A stretch of 64,000 nt of DNA from Providencia sp. PROV188 (GTDB lineage Bacteria > Pseudomonadota > Gammaproteobacteria > Enterobacterales > Enterobacteriaceae), in assembly GCF_027595165.1 (NCBI RefSeq), contig NZ_CP097291.1, positions 2,852,001 to 2,916,000 of the forward strand, written 5' to 3'. A program made the translations under genes and the position numbers. The notes beneath the pieces are model-generated. The model made no database searches. It saw only the letters and a program-made list of their open reading frames with translations, and was not told where the DNA came from. Of the stretch, positions 43,350 to 53,228 are shown one piece after another. Numbering within the stretch: the stretch's first letter is position 1; the number at the start of each line of letters is the position of its first letter.

Positions 43350-44477
43350 TTACTTACGGCGAGTATTTTGCTGATTATAGTTACGGTACAGGTCACGACC
43401 TAGTACAAACGCACAGCTCATAATAAAGCCAAGAATAGCGCCTAATGCCACGATAAGCATCGATTTAGGGGAATCTTTAGTAATCGGTAAATCTGGAGTC
43501 AGAATAAATCTGATAGGCTCAAAATCTAATTCTTTAGTTGTGAGTGAGTTTAAGTTTTCAATATAGACTTTTGCATTTTGCAGTTTTTCACTGATCAGCG
43601 CTAAGTCGCGGTTCTTTAACTCAATCCCCAATTTTTCTTCTAACGCTTCTGAACCTAATGCAATTGGATAATCAGGGTCATCATTAATGGCCACTGAATC
43701 TCTTGCGATAGGACGCGTAATTCCAGCGGCTTTCGCGATAGTAATAGCGCGTTTTAAACGCTCAATTTTAACGTCATAAGAAATCTGGATTTTGTTGGTA
43801 TCTTGTTTTAATGCTTCAACGCTATAAATCAGTTGGCGTGAAATTGCATTATCCACTTCTGTTTTCATTCTTTTACGGACAATACTCGCTGTATAACGAA
43901 TATACCCATCCATTAAATCTTGCGCTTCAACCGCTGTTGGCGCGGTAAATGACAGAACAATGTCGCTATCATCACTGTCTTTTTCTTTACCGTTGTATTT
44001 AAGTTTAATCGAATCCGCAATAATGCGATTCACTAAGCGTTGAACCTCGAGCGGATCATTTTTATTCTCAAGCTTATCAAGCAGTGTTTTAAAATAATCG
44101 GTGCTTTTAACGAAGGTTTCTTGGTTAACTTTAGAGCGGTATTGAACAATAAATTCGTTGTAAATACGCTGAGAACTTAAGTCGACTTCCATGCCTAATG
44201 CATTTAAGTGCGCTGAAAATTCATTAGCTTCTTTTACCTCTTCAGACGTTGGCGGGATAATAATCGCTTCACTCGTCCATTTCTGAGGTAACATTTTGAC
44301 AACCCCAATACTCAGTGCGGTAACAATGACTGTTGCAATAATAATCAATAATTTATTCTTGAACAGAACCGCTATCAACGCCATGAGATCTATTTCATCA
44401 TTGTGCTGCAATTTATATTGCGGATCTTGCTCTAGCTGTTTTTTTAATTCTGGAGATAAATTGGTTTTTTCAGTCAT
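43350..44477 (-). CDS. Wzz-family polysaccharide chain-length regulator
   Basis: A 375-residue inner-membrane protein of the Wzz/FepE/WzzE type. A cytoplasmic N-terminus contains 'DEIDLMALIAVLFKNK', TM1 follows ('LLIIIATVIVTALSIGVV'), then a large helical periplasmic domain (~60-330) and TM2 with the Pro/Gly-rich motif 'PITKDSPKSMLIVALGAILGFIMSCAFVLG'. It sets the modal length of O-antigen or another polysaccharide. It is inserted between gsk and hemH, away from any visible glycan gene cluster. Start 44477 has GGA seven bases upstream; an ATG at 44492 is the alternative. Confidence 0.88.
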   Translation of the reverse strand: MTEKTNLSPELKKQLEQDPQYKLQHNDEIDLMALIAVLFKNKLLIIIATVIVTALSIGVVKMLPQKWTSEAIIIPPTSEEVKEANEFSAHLNALGMEVDLSSQRIYNEFIVQYRSKVNQETFVKSTDYFKTLLDKLENKNDPLEVQRLVNRIIADSIKLKYNGKEKDSDDSDIVLSFTAPTAVEAQDLMDGYIRYTASIVRKRMKTEVDNAISRQLIYSVEALKQDTNKIQISYDVKIERLKRAITIAKAAGITRPIARDSVAINDDPDYPIALGSEALEEKLGIELKNRDLALISEKLQNAKVYIENLNSLTTKELDFEPIRFILTPDLPITKDSPKSMLIVALGAILGFIMSCAFVLGRDLYRNYNQQNTRRK

Positions 44478-44585
44478 GTTAATTCCAAACAACGCACTCT
44501 AAATTGTACCATTGAATATTGAGGTCATAATTATAGTCAAAATTTAAGTTTTGGATATAACCATTAACCTTCTTTATGAAATTAC

Positions 44586-45563
44586 CTATGAAATCACTCT
44601 TTCTAAGTGATTTTTCAGAATTAACTGAATCATATTAATGCTGATATCGCTGTCATTCAGTGCAGGAATATAACGATATTGCTCACCACCATTATGTAAG
44701 AAAAATTCTTTATTTTGCTCGCTAATTTCTTCTAATGTTTCTAAACAGTCCACCGAAAACCCTGGGCAAACCACTTGCACTGACTTAACCCCCTCTGACG
44801 GTAGCTTTTTCATCGTCTGATCCGTGTATGGGCTTAACCACGGTTCACGACCAAATCGAGATTGGTAAGTCATTAACACTCGGTCACTTGGGAATTTCAG
44901 GGCTTGCTTTAATAATTCGGTGGTTTGCTCACACTCTTTATCATAAATATCCCCTGAGTCGCAGTAACGCTGCGGGATACCGTGGAAAGAGAGGATCAAC
45001 CTATCTGGTTCACCGTGTTTAGCAAAACTGGCTTCGATGGATTCCGCTAAGGCTTGAATATACGCAGGATGAGTGGCGTAACTACGGATAAATTGCACCG
45101 ACGGGATAGTCCGCATAGGTTTAAAAGCGCGAGTGATAGCCTCATAGACGGCAGCCGTCGTGGTGCAGGAATATTGTGGATACAGCGGTAAAACCACTAA
45201 TTCCGTCACATCTTGCGCAATCAAGCTGTCGATAGCACTCTTTATTGACGGCGAGCCGTAAGTCATTCCCAGCTCAATCGGTGTATTAGGAAAAAATGCA
45301 GATAATTTTTCTTTTTGACGCTGTGAATAAACTAATAATGGCGAGCCTTCATCCATCCAAATTGAGCCATAAAGTTTTGCCACTTTGGAAGCGCGGATTG
45401 GCAAAATAGCACCATATAAAATAGGCTTCCAAATCAATGGGGAAACATCAATAACACGCGGGTCAGTTAAGAATTCAGCTAAATAGCGTTTAACGGCTGT
45501 TGTTGTTGGGGCATCGGGCGTTCCCAAATTTACCAATAGAATTCCATATTTTTTTTCTAACAT
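44586..45563 (-). CDS. hemH: Ferrochelatase
   Basis: A 325-residue enzyme (E. coli 320) that inserts Fe(II) into protoporphyrin IX at the inner membrane face. '[15 protein letters not shown]' N-terminus, 'GMTYGSPSI', the ferrochelatase signature '[12 protein letters not shown]' (catalytic His) and '[17 protein letters not shown]' are seen. It lies downstream of adk, as in E. coli, with an adk terminator between them. Confidence 0.96.
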   Translation of the reverse strand: MLEKKYGILLVNLGTPDAPTTTAVKRYLAEFLTDPRVIDVSPLIWKPILYGAILPIRASKVAKLYGSIWMDEGSPLLVYSQRQKEKLSAFFPNTPIELGMTYGSPSIKSAIDSLIAQDVTELVVLPLYPQYSCTTTAAVYEAITRAFKPMRTIPSVQFIRSYATHPAYIQALAESIEASFAKHGEPDRLILSFHGIPQRYCDSGDIYDKECEQTTELLKQALKFPSDRVLMTYQSRFGREPWLSPYTDQTMKKLPSEGVKSVQVVCPGFSVDCLETLEEISEQNKEFFLHNGGEQYRYIPALNDSDISINMIQLILKNHLERVIS

Positions 45564-45636
45564 TAGAACAGCTCCTAATTGATAATTATTCCCAACAATA
45601 ACAGATTTTAATAACTAATTTTGCCAACTTGTGGCA

Positions 45637-45668
45637 CAAAAAGAAAGGCAGCGATTAACGCTGCCTTT
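45637..45668 (-). terminator. Terminator of adk
   Basis: Perfect 10-bp stem AAAGGCAGCG (45644-45653) / CGCTGCCTTT (45659-45668) with loop ATTAA. The minus strand continues TTTCTTTTT. It would also work in the plus direction. Confidence 0.9.
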
Positions 45669-45687
45669 TTATATGATGCGTTAAAAA

Positions 45688-46347
<660 letters not shown>

Positions 46348-46451
46348 CTATTTAGTTTTTTATAATTTGAAAAGAAAACGCTCTACCATACCATTAGCAT
46401 GGCATCTGACTCAAGAAGACACGTAAACGTTTTCCCATTTATCTTTTTTCG

Positions 46452-46495
46452 CAAAAGAAAAAAACCACGCAAAAAATCGCTTTTTTACGTGGTTT
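46452..46495 (-). terminator. Terminator of htpG
   Basis: Stem AAACCACG (46462-46469) / CGTGGTTT (46488-46495), continued inward by six A-T pairs and loop TCGC. On the minus strand it is followed by a T-rich tract. Confidence 0.85.
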
Positions 46496-46524
46496 ATGTT
46501 CGAAAACGAAAATACCTTAATAGA

Positions 46525-48399
46525 CTACTTTAAAAGTAATTCGTTGATTTTTTTAATAAATAAGTTTGGATCTTCCAGCGTACCACGCTCTGCCAGTAGG
46601 GCTTGGTCGAGTAGTACATCCACCCAATCTGCAAACATGCTCTCATCTTCCACTTCAGACGCTTTTTTCACCAATGCATGGTTCGGGTTTAGCTCGAAGT
46701 TATATTTCACTTCTGGCGCCGCTTGACCCGCAGCAGCGAATAATTTCGCCATTTGGGTGCTCATTTCATCCGCATCGGTGGTCACAATGGCTGGTGTATC
46801 GGTTAAACGGTGAGTCAATTTAACCTCTTTCACACGGTCGCCCAAGAAGGTTTTCACGCGCTCAACAAATGGCTCTAACTGCTTCTCTGCTTCTTCTTGT
46901 TCCGCTTTATTTTCATCCGCTAACTTGTCTAATGACTCGTCGGCTTTGCTCACAGATTGGAACTGTTTACCATCAAACTCAGAGAGATAGTTCATCATCC
47001 ATTCGTCAATGCGATCAGATAACAGCAGAACCTCGATGCCTTTCTTACGGAACAGCTCTAAATGCGGGCTGCTTTTCGCAGCGGCGTAACTATCGGCAGT
47101 AATAAAGTAAATCTTATCCTGACCTTCCACCATGCGGCTTACGTAGTCTTCCAGCGAAACATTTTGTACGCTACTGTCGTTATGGGTGGTCGCAAAGCGC
47201 AGCAGTTTTGCAATCGCTTCACCGTTCCCCATATCTTCCGCAGGACCTTCTTTCATGACCAGACCGAATTGCTGCCAGAAAGTTTGGTATTTCTCTGCAT
47301 CGTTTTTCGCCAGTTTTTCCAGTGTTTGCAGAACACGTTTTGTCAGTGCACTGCGCAAGTTACGCGTCAGAGCGCTGTCTTGCAGAATTTCACGGGAAAC
47401 GTTCAACGGTAAATCGTTAGAATCCAATACCCCACGAACGAAACGCAGGTAATTAGGCATAAATTGCTCAGCATCATCCATAATAAAGACGCGTTGAACA
47501 TACAGTTTTAAACCATGGCGCTGGTCGCGGTTCCACATATCAAATGGCGCTTGAGATGGAATATACAGCAGGCTGGTATATTCTTGCTTCCCTTCCACAC
47601 GGTTATGCGCCCAAGTTAGTGGGTCTGCGTAGTCGTGGGAGATATGCTTGTAGAATTCCACATATTCTTCATCCGAAATTTCAGATTTACTGCGAGTCCA
47701 CAGCGCTTTTGCTTGGTTAATTTTTTCCCAAGTAACCGTGCCGTCTTCTTCGTTTTTCTCTTCGATTTCAACGGGCAGTGCAATATGGTCAGAATACTTG
47801 CTGATAACAGAACGTAAGCGCCAGTTATCTAAAAACTCTTTTTCGTCATCACGTAGATGTAAGGTGATTTCGGTTCCGCGATCGGCTTTTTCGATATCTG
47901 CGATAGTGTATTCACCTTCGCCAGCAGATTCCCAGAATACCCCTTCGCTCGCTTCAGCACCTGCGGCGCGGCTACGAACGGTGACTTTATCCGCGACAAT
48001 AAACGCAGAATAGAAACCCACACCAAACTGACCGATCATTTGGCTATCTTTAACTTGATCGCTGCCTAATGATTCTAAAAATGATTTAGTGCCTGATTTA
48101 GCGATGGTTCCTAAGTTTTCAATCACTTCTTCACGGCTCATACCGATGCCGTTGTCACTGATAGTGAGAGTACCTTTGTCTTTGTCTGCGCTAATACGCA
48201 CACGCAGTTCGCCATCATTTTCATACAGTTCAGGCTTAGATAATGCACGAAAACGCAGTTTATCCGCCGCATCGGATGCGTTGGAAATTAGCTCACGCAG
48301 AAAAATTTCTTTGTTTGAGTAAAGAGAGTGGATCATCAACTGGAGCAGTTGTTTGACTTCTGATTGAAACCCACGAGTTTCTTGTCCTTTCATACTCAT
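46525..48399 (-). CDS. htpG: Molecular chaperone HtpG (Hsp90)
   Basis: A 624-residue dimeric ATP-dependent chaperone (E. coli also 624). GHKL ATPase motifs are '[17 protein letters not shown]', '[14 protein letters not shown]' and '[17 protein letters not shown]'. A middle domain and a C-terminal dimerisation domain follow. It refolds or stabilises proteins under heat stress. A sigma-32-like promoter lies 57-84 bp upstream. Confidence 0.98.
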   Translation of the reverse strand: MSMKGQETRGFQSEVKQLLQLMIHSLYSNKEIFLRELISNASDAADKLRFRALSKPELYENDGELRVRISADKDKGTLTISDNGIGMSREEVIENLGTIAKSGTKSFLESLGSDQVKDSQMIGQFGVGFYSAFIVADKVTVRSRAAGAEASEGVFWESAGEGEYTIADIEKADRGTEITLHLRDDEKEFLDNWRLRSVISKYSDHIALPVEIEEKNEEDGTVTWEKINQAKALWTRSKSEISDEEYVEFYKHISHDYADPLTWAHNRVEGKQEYTSLLYIPSQAPFDMWNRDQRHGLKLYVQRVFIMDDAEQFMPNYLRFVRGVLDSNDLPLNVSREILQDSALTRNLRSALTKRVLQTLEKLAKNDAEKYQTFWQQFGLVMKEGPAEDMGNGEAIAKLLRFATTHNDSSVQNVSLEDYVSRMVEGQDKIYFITADSYAAAKSSPHLELFRKKGIEVLLLSDRIDEWMMNYLSEFDGKQFQSVSKADESLDKLADENKAEQEEAEKQLEPFVERVKTFLGDRVKEVKLTHRLTDTPAIVTTDADEMSTQMAKLFAAAGQAAPEVKYNFELNPNHALVKKASEVEDESMFADWVDVLLDQALLAERGTLEDPNLFIKKINELLLK

Positions 48400-48455
48400 T
48401 AATCGCCTCTATATCATCAATCTAATAGTTAGTTTTGACTTATCGATGGAAACTA

Positions 48456-48483
48456 ATTTGGGGACAAAAAAATAGAATTCAAC
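48456..48483 (-). promoter_or_regulatory. Candidate sigma-32 heat-shock promoter of htpG
   Basis: On the minus strand GTTGAAT (48477-48483) and CCCCAAAT (48456-48463) are 13 bp apart, close to the sigma-32 consensus CTTGAAA-N13-17-CCCCATNT, located 57-84 bp before the htpG ATG. E. coli htpG has a heat-shock promoter in the same place. Confidence 0.65.
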
Positions 48484-48639
48484 CACTAACCACAAATTAG
48501 CAGCCAAATTAATATGAACAAAAGGAAATGACCAAAAACTACGATGCTTTTGCTTGGAAGGTTTTGCTTTAATATTTTTGCTTTGAGGGGTTTGCCTTTA
48601 AATTTTAAAATCAACTCCCCACCATCATCCTCTAAATAG

Positions 48640-48750
48640 TTCAAAGTTGTAGGTAGGCGGCAAGCAAGCTTATCCCTAGGAGCATACTGAAGTATGTGAC
48701 TAGGGTGAGGTTGTGCAGCCAACACCCCCTACAATTTGAAATATGACGAG
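48640..48750. repeat. ~110-bp palindromic intergenic repeat, copy B (behind recR)
   Basis: Outer arms TTCAAAGTTGTAGG (48640-48653) and CCTACAATTTGAA (48728-48740), with the same core as copy A (TATCCCTAGGAGCATAC ... AGTATGTGACTAGGG) and a common 'TGACGAG' end. It ends five bases from the recR stop codon, in the same orientation relative to the gene as copy A relative to cysS. Confidence 0.88.
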
Positions 48751-48754
48751 GATG

Positions 48755-49354
48755 CTACAATTTCGAGCGGCCTGACAACGAATGAGAAAGCGTCGTGCTA
48801 TCGACCATTTCTAACTCACCGCCGACAGGCACCCCATGCGCAATCCGGCTCGCCGCCACCCCATACTGCGCACACATCTGCCCAATATAGTTCGCCGTCG
48901 CCTCCCCTTCTACTGTCGGGTTGGTCGCCAAAATCACTTCAGTGATGTTTTCCGATGCCAGTCGTTCTTCGAGCCTATCCAGCCCGATATCCATCGGTCC
49001 AATGCCGTCTAATGGCGACAAATGCCCCATGAGTACGAAATAGCGCCCCGAGAATTGCCCGGTTTGCTCGATAGCGTAGATATCTGCGGGACTTTCCACT
49101 ACGCAAATCAGCCCATTTTGCTGACGACGCGGGTTATCGCAGATATTGCAGGTGTCTTGCTCAGTAAATGTGCGGCAGTCGCGGCAATGCCCGATTTCGG
49201 ACATTGCACGAGTCAGCGACTGAGCCAAACGCATTCCGCCACTACGGTCACGTTGCAGAAGTTGGAAAGCCATTCGCTGCGCTGACTTGGGTCCCACACC
49301 GGGGAGACAGCGCAGCGCTTCCATCAATGATTCAAGAAGCGGACTCGTTTGCAT
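48755..49354 (-). CDS. recR: Recombination mediator protein RecR
   Basis: A 199-residue protein of RecFOR recombinational repair. An N-terminal helix-hairpin-helix ('[20 protein letters not shown]'), a four-cysteine zinc finger ('[16 protein letters not shown]') and a Toprim domain ('[17 protein letters not shown]', '[16 protein letters not shown]') are present. The ATG overlaps the ybaB stop (TAATG), giving the conserved dnaX-ybaB-recR operon. Confidence 0.97.
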   Translation of the reverse strand: MQTSPLLESLMEALRCLPGVGPKSAQRMAFQLLQRDRSGGMRLAQSLTRAMSEIGHCRDCRTFTEQDTCNICDNPRRQQNGLICVVESPADIYAIEQTGQFSGRYFVLMGHLSPLDGIGPMDIGLDRLEERLASENITEVILATNPTVEGEATANYIGQMCAQYGVAASRIAHGVPVGGELEMVDSTTLSHSLSGRSKL

Positions 49355-49683
49355 TAGAATGGCATCTTAAAGCCTGGTGGCAGTTGCATACCGCTAGATA
49401 CGCTAGCCATTTTTTCTTTTTGCGTTTCTTCGATACGACGAGCTGCGTCGTTGAATGCCGCAGCAATCAAGTCTTCCAGCATATCTTTGTCGTCTTCTAA
49501 CAGGCTAGGATCGATTTCAACACGGCGGCAGTTATGTGAACCATTGATGGTCACTTTGACTAAGCCAGCACCAGATTCGCCAGTAGCTTCGAGTTGAGCG
49601 ATTTCTTCCTGAACTTTCTGCATTTTATCTTGCATTTGCTGGGCCTGTTTCATCAGGTTACCCAATCCACCTTTACCAAACAT
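49354..49683 (-). CDS. ybaB: Nucleoid-associated protein YbaB
   Basis: A 109-residue YbaB/EbfC-family DNA-binding protein, the same length as E. coli YbaB. Helical N-terminus ('[24 protein letters not shown]') and a beta-rich core ('[23 protein letters not shown]'). It binds DNA as a dimer and lies between dnaX and recR in one operon. Confidence 0.97.
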   Translation of the reverse strand: MFGKGGLGNLMKQAQQMQDKMQKVQEEIAQLEATGESGAGLVKVTINGSHNCRRVEIDPSLLEDDKDMLEDLIAAAFNDAARRIEETQKEKMASVSSGMQLPPGFKMPF

Positions 49684-49726
49684 AGTTTTCTCTCACAACT
49701 GAGGCTACAGATTCGCAACTGTAGCG

Positions 49727-51673
49727 TTAAACGGGGCGAATACTCTCTTCATCCAACTGCGCATCAAACATGGCACGCAATTTTTGAATTGTTTTATCCG
49801 CAATAATAGACTGACGGGCTTGCGCCAGTTTCTCTTCATAAATCGCCTGACGCCATTCCAACGGCGTTTTCACCGCCGTATTATCATCGTGAACGATTTT
49901 CAGTTCAACAGGGCGACCATAATGTTCACTCAACGCATCTTGTAACGCTTTTAGAGCGCTAGGTTTATCAAGATGGCGTTGAGCGGAGCGCAAGTGCAAT
50001 ACAATTTGCGACTCGTTCAATTCTTCTTTATATGAATTCAAAGCCAATTGTTCAACTAGCTTCGGAATATTTAATTGCGCGATTTCCCCCGACCAACTAT
50101 CACGTTCACGCCCTTCTTCGGTGATTTTTATTGCTAATTCAGGGGTTTTTTCATATTCCAACGCCTCTTTGATCTCAGTAGGCGTTGTCACTGCGTCTTT
50201 TGCGTCGAGAACCTCACCATTTTGAGGCTTCCACTGGTATGCCTTCGGCTTCGCAGGCTTTGTTTTCTGTGACGCTTTTTCCATCACATTTTGCTGATGT
50301 TTGCTGGTTACCGCGGCCAGCCGCTCAAGTGCTGAAACCGCCGGCTTAGCCCTTTCGGACGTCACCGGATGAGTCTTTTTTGGACTCGGATCCTCACTTT
50401 GTGGCGTTTGTAGTGCCTGTCTGGCTTTCAATAGCTGCAATGTTGGGCTATTTTCTGGTAAGTTCTCTGCGCTCGCCGGTTGCGGGGCTGGGCGCCTTAC
50501 CGTTGATGGTGCAGGTTCCGGCTGAAAAGCAGGAGCTGGCACGCTTGAAACTAATTTCGGCGGCAATTCCACTTCTTCAATAATGCTCTTTGGATGGAAG
50601 GCTAACGCTCTTAATAATGCCATTTCCACGCCCATGCGTCTTTCAGGCGCGAATGTCAGTTCTTTGCGCCCCACCAGCAAGGTTTGATAGAAAAGTTGAA
50701 GATCCGCTGGGGAAATTAATCGTGCCACTTGTCTTAGGCGCCCTTCCGTAGAGGAAGGATCCGTTTCTTGTTCCGCGGGCAGCAGCTGGATCATCGCGAT
50801 ACGATGAAGCTGAGAGAGTATTTCAACCAGTAGGTTTTCCCAATCAGCGCCACGGGAAGCGGCTTGCTCCACTTGAGCCATCACGCCAAGACCATCTGCA
50901 CGAACGAGGGCTTCAATAATGGCAAGAGGCTGCTCATCGTCAAGCGTGCCCAACATTTGGCTCACGATATCCGCAGTGACCTTACCTTGCCCCATAGCTA
51001 TCGCTTGGTCAGTCAAGCTCAGCGCATCACGCAAACTGCCGTCAGCGGCGCGGGCAATCAACTGACGAGCACGAGTATCGTGCTCAATATTTTCCGCATT
51101 CAGGATCAACTCGAGCTGTTCACTGATTTGTGGGACATCCAGCGCTTTCAGGTGGAACTGTAAACAGCGGGATAAAATCGTGACAGGCAGTTTTTGCGGA
51201 TCGGTCGTGGCAAGTAAAAATTTGACGTGTTCCGGTGGCTCTTCGAGTGTTTTAAGCAGCGCATTGAAACTGTGGCGCGACAACATGTGAACTTCGTCTA
51301 TTAGGTAGACTTTAAAGCGACCACGCGCTGGCGCATACTGGACGTTATCCAGTAACTCTCGCGTATCTTCGACTTTAGTGCGTGATGCCGCATCAATCTC
51401 AATCAGGTCAACAAATCGCCCCTGTTCAATTTCCAAACAGTTGGCGCATTTTCCGCAAGGCGTTGCCGTGATCCCCGTTTCGCAGTTTAACCCTTTGGCA
51501 AACAAACGGGCGATCGTGGTTTTCCCGACACCGCGGGTACCCGAGAAAAGATAAGCGTGATGAAGCCGTTGGTGCTCAAGCCCATTAGCAAGTGCAGTCA
51601 ACACATGCTGCTGACCAACAACGTCTGAAAATTTTTGGGGGCGCCACTTACGGGCAAGTACCTGATAGCTCAT
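49727..51673 (-). CDS. dnaX: DNA polymerase III tau (and gamma) subunits
   Basis: A 648-residue clamp-loader subunit (E. coli tau 643). AAA+ motifs are 'GTRGVGKTTIARLFAK', the zinc-binding 'C-x8-C-x2-C-x2-C' segment, 'DEVHMLSRHSFNALLKTLEEPP' and sensor 'TTDPQKLPVTILSRC'. A variable Pro/Lys-rich linker (~370-500) precedes the tau C-terminal domain. Start 51673 (MSYQVLARKW) matches the family; an in-frame GTG lies three codons upstream. The linker contains the A-AAA-AAG slippery heptamer, so a shorter gamma form of about 442 residues is expected. First gene of dnaX-ybaB-recR. Confidence 0.97.
   Translation of the reverse strand: MSYQVLARKWRPQKFSDVVGQQHVLTALANGLEHQRLHHAYLFSGTRGVGKTTIARLFAKGLNCETGITATPCGKCANCLEIEQGRFVDLIEIDAASRTKVEDTRELLDNVQYAPARGRFKVYLIDEVHMLSRHSFNALLKTLEEPPEHVKFLLATTDPQKLPVTILSRCLQFHLKALDVPQISEQLELILNAENIEHDTRARQLIARAADGSLRDALSLTDQAIAMGQGKVTADIVSQMLGTLDDEQPLAIIEALVRADGLGVMAQVEQAASRGADWENLLVEILSQLHRIAMIQLLPAEQETDPSSTEGRLRQVARLISPADLQLFYQTLLVGRKELTFAPERRMGVEMALLRALAFHPKSIIEEVELPPKLVSSVPAPAFQPEPAPSTVRRPAPQPASAENLPENSPTLQLLKARQALQTPQSEDPSPKKTHPVTSERAKPAVSALERLAAVTSKHQQNVMEKASQKTKPAKPKAYQWKPQNGEVLDAKDAVTTPTEIKEALEYEKTPELAIKITEEGRERDSWSGEIAQLNIPKLVEQLALNSYKEELNESQIVLHLRSAQRHLDKPSALKALQDALSEHYGRPVELKIVHDDNTAVKTPLEWRQAIYEEKLAQARQSIIADKTIQKLRAMFDAQLDEESIRPV
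50346..50395 (-). promoter_or_regulatory. Programmed -1 frameshift signal in dnaX
   Basis: The in-frame slippery heptamer A AAA AAG lies at 50375-50381 (codons 432-433) and a Shine-Dalgarno-like GAGGA at 50391-50395, nine bases upstream. The -1 frame then reads DSSGDVRKG and stops at TAA (50346-50348). E. coli dnaX makes gamma with the same heptamer and an upstream SD-like stimulator. Confidence 0.85.
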
Positions 51674-51791
51674 GGATTCCACTGTTATTCAACATGGGAC
51701 ATTGATAAATATAATAATAGTACCATGCTACCACAGCCTCAACCCATTGGGCGAGACTGCAGTAAAAATAGTAAGAAGAGTGCGGAGCAGA

Positions 51792-52343
51792 TTAGTGGCC
51801 TGGGAACTCAACAAGACTGTAGGACGTAACGCCTTCTTTAGCTAAACGCTCAACACCGCCTAAATCTGGCAGTCCGATAACGAAAGCAGCATCCACCACT
51901 TTTGCGCCTAGCTGTTTGATCATTTTCACGGTTGCTTCGACAGTACCACCGGTTGCTAATAGGTCATCTACCACCAGTACGTTGTCTTGTGCGGTAATGC
52001 TGTCTTTGTGGATTTCCAGTGTGTCGGTGCCGTATTCCAGATCATACGTCATACTTAAAACTTCACGCGGTAATTTGCCTTTTTTACGCACAGGCACAAA
52101 ACCTACGCCTAAGCGTAATGCAACAGGAGCGCCGAATAGGAAACCACGGGCTTCAGTACCAACAATTTTGGTCACACCTTTGTTTTGATAATGCTCAACC
52201 AGCATATCGATTGTCGCTTGATAAGCCGCCGGGTCATTTAACAGTGTGGTAATATCGCGAAACAGCACCCCCTCTTTTGGATAGTTAGGGATAGTCGCGA
52301 TACTTTCTTTAATCAATTGCAGTTGTTGCTCTTTAGCGGTCAT
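51792..52343 (-). CDS. apt: Adenine phosphoribosyltransferase
   Basis: A 183-residue purine salvage enzyme, identical in length to E. coli Apt, converting adenine and PRPP to AMP. '[11 protein letters not shown]', '[18 protein letters not shown]' and the PRPP motif '[18 protein letters not shown]' are visible. Start 52343 (MTAKEQQ) corresponds to the E. coli start; the frame runs on to 52406 without conservation. It lies upstream of dnaX, as in E. coli. Confidence 0.97.
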   Translation of the reverse strand: MTAKEQQLQLIKESIATIPNYPKEGVLFRDITTLLNDPAAYQATIDMLVEHYQNKGVTKIVGTEARGFLFGAPVALRLGVGFVPVRKKGKLPREVLSMTYDLEYGTDTLEIHKDSITAQDNVLVVDDLLATGGTVEATVKMIKQLGAKVVDAAFVIGLPDLGGVERLAKEGVTSYSLVEFPGH

Positions 52344-52486
52344 AATAAAAACCAATATAGTAAATACGAAAGGGTAGAATCTATGCAAACTACCATCAAA
52401 ATGCAATAAGAAGCCGTCTATTTGCTGTAAGTTTTATTGTTGGATATCAATATTCCGCCACTTTTCACATTTATTGAGAATAAAAA

Positions 52487-53035
52487 ATGAAAACACAGGC
52501 TCTGTTAGAGGCATTGAAAAAGCAGATTGATGAATTAGCGGAGCACGTGGCCCCCATCAAAGACCATGAGTTTTCACACTCCCGATTTGATATGCAGCTA
52601 TTTAGCCATAAATCCACCAAGTTAGGGGATTGCCAGAAAGAGCTCAATACCTTGTATCAGCAATTGTGTAATAGCGTTGCCCTTAACCATGCCCAGCAAG
52701 TGAATTTTTTAACCGAAAAAATCGTGCATCAAATGCAAGCTATCTCCCGAGAACTGTCTACACAAGGGCTACGGGAAAAAGAAGATTCTTTTCGGTCGAA
52801 AAAGGAACAGGTTGATTTATATGAACGTTTATCACAACATCAAGATTATGAACGCCGTTTACAAGCAATGGTGAGCGAAAAAGAGCTCTATTTAAGTGGC
52901 TTAACTGACTCACATTTACAGCACCAGTGCCAAAAAGAACTCGCCGCGTTGGCTGGTCGTTTATATCGCTGTAGACAAGCATTAATGCGTATTGAAAAAG
53001 CCATCGAACACCAAGAAAACCAATTTTTTGATTAA
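52487..53035 (+). CDS. priC: Primosomal replication protein N'' (PriC)
   Basis: A 182-residue helical protein (E. coli PriC 175) of the replication-restart machinery, which helps reload DnaB at stalled forks. 'LLEALKKQIDELAEHVAPIKDHE' and 'RFDMQLF' at the N-terminus and a basic-aromatic helical C-terminus ('ELAALAGRLYRCRQALMRIE') are seen. It is divergent from apt and followed 10 bp later by rsmS. Confidence 0.92.
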   Translation: MKTQALLEALKKQIDELAEHVAPIKDHEFSHSRFDMQLFSHKSTKLGDCQKELNTLYQQLCNSVALNHAQQVNFLTEKIVHQMQAISRELSTQGLREKEDSFRSKKEQVDLYERLSQHQDYERRLQAMVSEKELYLSGLTDSHLQHQCQKELAALAGRLYRCRQALMRIEKAIEHQENQFFD

Positions 53036-53045
53036 AGGATCGCGA

Positions 53046-53216
53046 ATGGAAACACTGGACACTGCACCACTCGAAACCCAACTCGCGGTAGATTTAATTT
53101 ACTTGTTAGAATCGGCTGAAGTTGATACCAACACAGTCCTAAAAGCATTAGAGATGGTTAAGCAGGATTATCTCAACAAACAGGCCGCCGAAGCAGCCTG
53201 TCAGAATGATAATTAA
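53046..53216 (+). CDS. rsmS: RsmS/YbaM small regulatory protein (DUF2496)
   Basis: A 56-residue protein matching E. coli YbaM (53 aa): 'LAVDLIYLLESAEVDTNTVLKALEMVKQDYLNK'. The Pectobacterium homologue RsmS influences Rsm-dependent exoenzyme and virulence control; mechanism unknown. Start 53046 has AAGGA six bases upstream; the frame extends farther left only within priC. It follows priC, as in E. coli. Confidence 0.9.
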   Translation: METLDTAPLETQLAVDLIYLLESAEVDTNTVLKALEMVKQDYLNKQAAEAACQNDN

Positions 53217-53228
53217 CGCAGGTTATTT

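Noticed and set aside
47062..47452. Long open frames antisense to htpG, acrB, mscK and other large genes
   Set aside because: They mirror the codon structure of well-identified genes, lack ribosome sites and show no domain pattern.
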